In this document: piece after piece, positions 7,231 to 9,679 of the stretch | How the letters are laid out: every line of letters begins with the position of its first letter | How positions within the stretch are numbered: the first letter of the stretch is position 1 | NCBI GenBank assembly: GCA_030672555.1 | Contig: DAOVGD010000153.1 | Location: forward strand, 1 to 9,679 | DNA: 9,679 nt | Direction: 5' to 3' | DNA from: Desulfobacterales bacterium | GTDB taxonomy: Bacteria; Desulfobacterota; Desulfobacteria; Desulfobacterales; C00003106 | Notes under the pieces: generated by a model | What the model was told of the DNA's origin: nothing | The model's database searches: none | The model's input: the letters and a program-made list of their open reading frames with translations, nothing else | Made by a program: the position numbers and the translations under genes

Positions 7231-7950
7231 TCAAGAAAAAGGCTGTTCTGGCGGAAAGGGACTTTTTGCGGAATCATCAACCTTGGTCGTCTCTTCCAGG
7301 TCAACAATTAATTCGACTTTCTTTGGCGTATCAATCCTTTTTAATCTTAACGTAGAGATCATACCCATAAATACCTGCTTGAACATCTCTTTAACAAAGT
7401 GATTTAATGGTATTTTCCGATCGTTTATCCTTAACGCGACCCGGGAAGGTTCGCGTTTTTTTTGAACAACTTTTTTAATGATGAACTCACAAATCGATTT
7501 TGAGTCATTCACGTCAAATACAGGAAGATCAATGTCATGCGGCGTATCAGAAGCAACGGCAATAAGACGATCTTTCTTTTCACATAAGAGTTGTTCGTTA
7601 CACGCTTTTCTGAAGACCTCTATTTTGGGTATCTTCTCTTTTTTGTAGCCCTCGGCAATAACTATATCCGCCTCATCCAAATAAAGATCACAAAGCCTGT
7701 TAAGGCTTATTTCCTCTTTAAGCTGTTTTATCATCGCCATTTTATACGCCGAAGAAATTATTACGGCGCTGGCGCCCGCGTTGGTGTGGCGCCACGTATC
7801 TTTTCCTTCGTGGTCTATCTCAAAATCATGAGCCGCGTGTTTTATGGTGGCAACCCTGAATCCTTCTTTGAGAAACTCTGAAATCAATTTCTCAATGAGA
7901 GTTGTTTTTCCTACACCCGACTTTCCCACAATCGCTATAATCGGCTGCAT
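7231..7950 (-). CDS. mobB: Molybdopterin-guanine dinucleotide biosynthesis protein MobB, with C-terminal extension
   Basis: MobB is a P-loop GTPase that assists MobA in attaching GMP to molybdopterin for the guanine dinucleotide form of molybdenum or tungsten cofactor. The 239-residue protein shows the Walker A motif GKSGVGKTT at 9-17, the family signature ATIKHAAHDFEIDHEGKDTWRHTNAGA at 34-60, and EGYK at 100-103 followed by IPKIEVFR. Residues about 170-215 (ALRINDRKIPLNHFVKEMF...MGMISTLR) form the small C-terminal segment found in longer MobB proteins of anaerobes; the acidic, proline-rich tail is not recognised. The chosen ATG at 7950 has AAAGGA at 7960-7965, 9 bases upstream. A longer in-frame ORF begins at 8067, but its extra 39 codons lie in an AT-rich leader and an intergenic repeat. 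No moaA, moeA or molybdoenzyme gene is in view. Confidence 0.93.
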   Translation of the reverse strand: MQPIIAIVGKSGVGKTTLIEKLISEFLKEGFRVATIKHAAHDFEIDHEGKDTWRHTNAGASAVIISSAYKMAMIKQLKEEISLNRLCDLYLDEADIVIAEGYKKEKIPKIEVFRKACNEQLLCEKKDRLIAVASDTPHDIDLPVFDVNDSKSICEFIIKKVVQKKREPSRVALRINDRKIPLNHFVKEMFKQVFMGMISTLRLKRIDTPKKVELIVDLEETTKVDDSAKSPFPPEQPFS

Positions 7951-8033
7951 GCCAGGAAATCCTTTCTTTTGTTTGTAGATATACAATTTTAAGAAAATAT
8001 TTTTTGGGTAAAGGGGGGCTAAGAGTTTTGAAA

Positions 8034-8221
8034 AAATCCGAAATTCGAATATCGAAATCCGAAACAAATTCGAAATTTAAATATCAAATGTTCAAAACCC
8101 TATCCACTCTTTCGCAGTACCTTATTCCCCGCGAAGGACTAGTACAAACTTCCAAATCATATTGTTTCGGATTTTGGTCATTCGCATTTGTTTCGGATTT
8201 CGTGCTTCGGATTTCGGATTT
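8034..8221. repeat. FRIS/FEFRIS-type inverted-repeat element
   Basis: Arms at 8034-8074 and 8181-8221 are 41 bases each and match as reverse complements at 36 positions. Each arm is built from degenerate direct repeats of about ATCCGAAAT / CGAATATCGAAAT, and the centre (8075-8180) is unrelated filler containing CCGCGAAGG. Translations of such arms give peptides like FRISIFEFRI and SDFVLRISDL, a pattern that recurs as false 'proteins' in many uncultivated-bacterium assemblies. The element starts 12 bases beyond the stop of the rdgC C-terminal half and ends 84 bases before the mobB start. It has no gene of its own. Confidence 0.72.
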
Positions 8222-8233
8222 AATAACCTAAGA

Positions 8234-8764
8234 TTATATATTACCCGCAATCCACTTCCTTAGAGACGGTATCTGTCTCGTAGTCCATTCATCAGATATT
8301 CTCTGTTTTATGAATCGCTTAAAAAGAGTGTCAATAACATTGATGCACTCTTCGTAAAGAAATATTTTCTCAAGGATTGCTCCTTCAAAGTCATCTTTCT
8401 TTTCTACTTTCCCGGTCTTGGGTGTCTTAAAAGAAGTAAATGTAAAGTTCTCGCCGTTCAAACCAAAGCTCCACTCATTATCATTAATCTTAAGCCTGAA
8501 TTTCATCTCCCGGACAAGCATCCTTTTTTTAAGCGATATTCTGGCCTCTTCAAGGTCTGCATCTTCCCCGAGGATGGTCACAGTCTCAGGTTTTGCGCTG
8601 TCAACCAGCTCCATGACAACTTTATCACCCGGAACAAGTGAAACAGTGACTTCATCCGGCAGGTCTATGGACCCCTCGCTTTTTTCCGTTAGGAACCACA
8701 GCCAGGTAAGAAATTCGAAACCAAGGAATCTATATCTCTTGAGCAATATTGATATATCAAGCAT
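8234..8764 (-). CDS. RdgC-like protein, C-terminal half as a separate gene
   Basis: The 176-residue product resembles the second half of RdgC. After a start with FLGFEFLTWLWF (13-24), a motif I associate with RdgC relatives of sulfate/metal-reducing bacteria, comes a beta-rich stretch (35-110) in which EEARISLKKRMLVREMKFRLKIND...WSFGLNGENFTFTSFKTP parallels the E. coli RdgC segment with '[33 protein letters not shown]', then helices (122-160) parallel to its C-terminal helices. GAGGA at 8773-8777, 8 bases before the ATG, gives a strong ribosome binding site, so this is translated on its own and is not merely a broken tail. It lies downstream of the N-terminal half; before the element between them arrived, the two would have been separated only by TAATAA. 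Presumably both chains combine to form the DNA-binding ring; this is inference. Confidence 0.62.
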   Translation of the reverse strand: MLDISILLKRYRFLGFEFLTWLWFLTEKSEGSIDLPDEVTVSLVPGDKVVMELVDSAKPETVTILGEDADLEEARISLKKRMLVREMKFRLKINDNEWSFGLNGENFTFTSFKTPKTGKVEKKDDFEGAILEKIFLYEECINVIDTLFKRFIKQRISDEWTTRQIPSLRKWIAGNI

Positions 8765-8788
8765 TTATTACATCCTCACACCAAATCT

Positions 8789-8910
8789 GACGATTTCGCA
8801 AAAAGTTCAAAATATCACGCAAAGTCGCCAAGGACGCAATTTTTTTCTTTAATAACAATACATTGTCTTTGCGCCTTTGCGTGAGAAAAAAGATTTTTTA
8901 CGAAACCGTC
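8789..8910. mobile_element. Palindromic MITE-like element between the rdgC halves (copy 2)
   Basis: The terminal inverted repeats GACGATTTCGCAAAAAGTT (8789-8807) and the complement of GACGGTTTCGTAAAAAATC (8892-8910) match at 15 of 19 positions, all four differences being transitions. They are the same repeat as in the element at 2332-2522. Flanks are AATCT (8784-8788) and AATCC (8911-8915), an imperfect target duplication. The interior differs from copy 1: arms CACGCAAAGTCGCCAAGG... (8816-8839) and ...CTTTGCGCCTTTGCGTG (8863-8883) pair with each other, another motif common in intergenic repeats. There is no open reading frame. The right end encodes the last residues and the TAA stop of the upstream rdgC half. 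Confidence 0.7.
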
Positions 8911-9515
8911 AATCCTGTGTATGTTATTTTTTGAAGTCTGTCTCTCTCATCATCTGAAAGACCAGCCGAAAGGTCCCCAAGAGTAAAAGGAAACATCCTT
9001 ATCAGACTAAGACCAAAAGATTTTAAAAAAAGGCTCTCAAACTCTTCGATTGCAGACTTTGATGAACAAAAAAACCATAACCAGGCGTGCTCGTAGTTCC
9101 AGACAACGTCATACTGGTTCGGCGTTGCCGGTATTCTTAACAACAAAACATCTTTTACCCGTTCTTTTATTTCTTTCTTTTCGTTTTTTGAGAGGAACTC
9201 TCGACCTGTGTCGGCGAGTATTTTGGCTGTCTCAATTTCATAATTCTTTTTAACTACTTTTGAGGGGACCTTTTTTGTATCAATCCTAAAAGAAAATACC
9301 AAGTATTCGCCCACCATAAATGAAGAATCATCAAACTGCGGCGCAAACGGCGTCTGAAAAGATGTCCAGCCGCATACCTTCTCACATGGATCTTTATCTA
9401 TTTCTTGGATGGTATCTCTCTTTAGAGAATCTCGGATGGTATCAACAAAAGGATCCGGAACTCTTCCTTCAACCCTATATCGCACAATAGCACTTGAGGA
9501 GGACAACATCCCCAT
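8898..9515 (-). CDS. rdgC: RdgC-like protein, N-terminal half as a separate gene
   Basis: RdgC binds double-stranded DNA as a ring-shaped dimer and, in E. coli, restrains RecA; in Neisseria it affects pilin variation. This 205-residue protein aligns by eye with the first half of E. coli RdgC (303 residues): CGWTSF at 48-53 matches 'MGWVPP', FSFRIDTKKVPSKVVKKNYEIETAKI (74-99) matches '[26 protein letters not shown]', GREFLSKNEKKEIKERVKDVLLLRIPA (104-130) matches '[24 protein letters not shown]', and the stretch AWLWFFCSSKSAIEEFESLFLKSFG matches '[24 protein letters not shown]'. It stops where the other half of the family should begin. A perfect AGGAGGG at 9524-9530, 8 bases upstream, fixes the start. 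The last residues, GLTVS and stop, are encoded by the end of the palindromic element, replacing a probable GFGVRM tail. Confidence 0.8.
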   Translation of the reverse strand: MGMLSSSSAIVRYRVEGRVPDPFVDTIRDSLKRDTIQEIDKDPCEKVCGWTSFQTPFAPQFDDSSFMVGEYLVFSFRIDTKKVPSKVVKKNYEIETAKILADTGREFLSKNEKKEIKERVKDVLLLRIPATPNQYDVVWNYEHAWLWFFCSSKSAIEEFESLFLKSFGLSLIRMFPFTLGDLSAGLSDDERDRLQKITYTGLTVS

Positions 9516-9679
9516 TTTTCAATCCCTCCTTACTTAAACTAAATTGAGCGATTTTTGACTCGATCTGCACCAATCTCTTGCGCATCAAGGGCTTGCGAAA
9601 ATCCTCGACATATCCACGGGTATGCCTGCGGTTTTCGTCCCGCCCAGGCGGGACTACATCAAGCTATTGGCACATCTCT
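9516..9679 (-). other. Region upstream of the rdgC half, with palindrome
   Basis: No complete gene is seen in these 164 bases. On the minus strand one frame is open from 9663 through the Shine-Dalgarno site and would encode a peptide containing RGYVEDFRKPLMRKRLVQIE, but it lacks a supported start and overlaps the rdgC half out of frame. An 18-base perfect palindrome GTCCCGCCCAGGCGGGAC lies at 9637-9654. The region could be the leader of the rdgC pair, a repeat fragment, or the worn end of an upstream gene; the sequence here cannot decide. Confidence 0.35.
9637..9654. repeat. GTCCCGCC palindrome
   Basis: Two 8-base arms GTCCCGCC and GGCGGGAC surround the loop CA, a perfect stem. The same kind of palindrome is a frequent small interspersed repeat in environmental bacterial genomes. 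No T-run follows on either strand, so it is not an intrinsic terminator. It is 122 bases upstream of the rdgC half. Confidence 0.55.

Noticed and set aside
7951..8067. Longer MobB start giving MFRISIFEFRIFSKLL...
   Set aside because: These 39 codons come partly from the FRIS-type repeat and partly from an AT-rich leader; the Met at 7950 starts just before the P-loop strand and has AAAGGA at the right distance.
8034..8221. CRISPR-like array because of repeated CGAAATCC units
   Set aside because: Units are short, irregular, touch one another and are mirrored in two arms; there are no spacers of constant length and no cas genes.
8004..8231. Forward ORF of 75 codons across the FRIS-type element
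   Set aside because: The product (EIRISKSE...SDFVLRISDL) is the usual false translation of the repeat arms.
8234..9515. rdgC as a frameshifted or interrupted pseudogene
   Set aside because: The downstream half has its own ATG and GAGGA site, and the rebuilt pre-insertion junction already had two stop codons, so two natural genes fit better than a broken one.
9637..9654. Intrinsic terminator at the GTCCCGCC palindrome
   Set aside because: No T-run follows the stem on either strand.

Overview
All seven genes in this window lie on the minus strand. In transcription order they run from the right edge to the left edge: an rdgC-like N-terminal half, a separate rdgC-like C-terminal half, mobB, a DUF89/ARMT1-like gene, a UPF0182 membrane-protein gene, a ClC chloride channel with CBS domains, and the first 18 codons of a Gfo/Idh/MocA-type oxidoreductase cut by the left edge. 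There is no rRNA, tRNA, CRISPR array or transposase. Moderate GC, AGGAG-type ribosome binding sites, UPF0182, the long MobB form and many palindromic intergenic repeats suggest an environmental Gram-negative anaerobe-like genome, perhaps Desulfobacterota (old Deltaproteobacteria) or a neighbouring candidate phylum. This placement is inference.

Right part (8234-9515): the RdgC family, known in E. coli as a DNA-binding ring that limits RecA, appears as two polypeptides. A small palindromic element now sits between the two genes. Middle (7231-7950): MobB, a P-loop GTPase of molybdenum-cofactor guanylation, with a C-terminal extension; no other cofactor gene is in view. The gap between these two parts holds an inverted-repeat element of the type that yields false 'FRIS/FEFRIS' peptides in automatic annotation.

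Left half (545-7123): DUF89-like protein, UPF0182 and ClC form what looks like one operon. The DUF89-like protein has lost the residues that normally bind metal and phosphate. A 191-bp palindromic element lies exactly at the UPF0182 stop codon. Removing it together with one copy of its flanking AATCTT duplication restores a TAG stop followed, 16 bases later, by the ClC start. The same terminal inverted repeat bounds the element between the two rdgC halves, so these are two copies of one non-autonomous mobile family, both at gene 3' ends.

The 490-base gap at 55-544 contains three CTATATCTT motifs, one of which is close to an NrdR box, and a further inverted repeat of the widespread GTAGGGTGGGCA type. 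No complete new defence or metabolic system is visible. The most interesting items are the footprint of the palindromic elements, the split RdgC, the degenerate DUF89 protein and the unusual ClC filter and proton-path residues.
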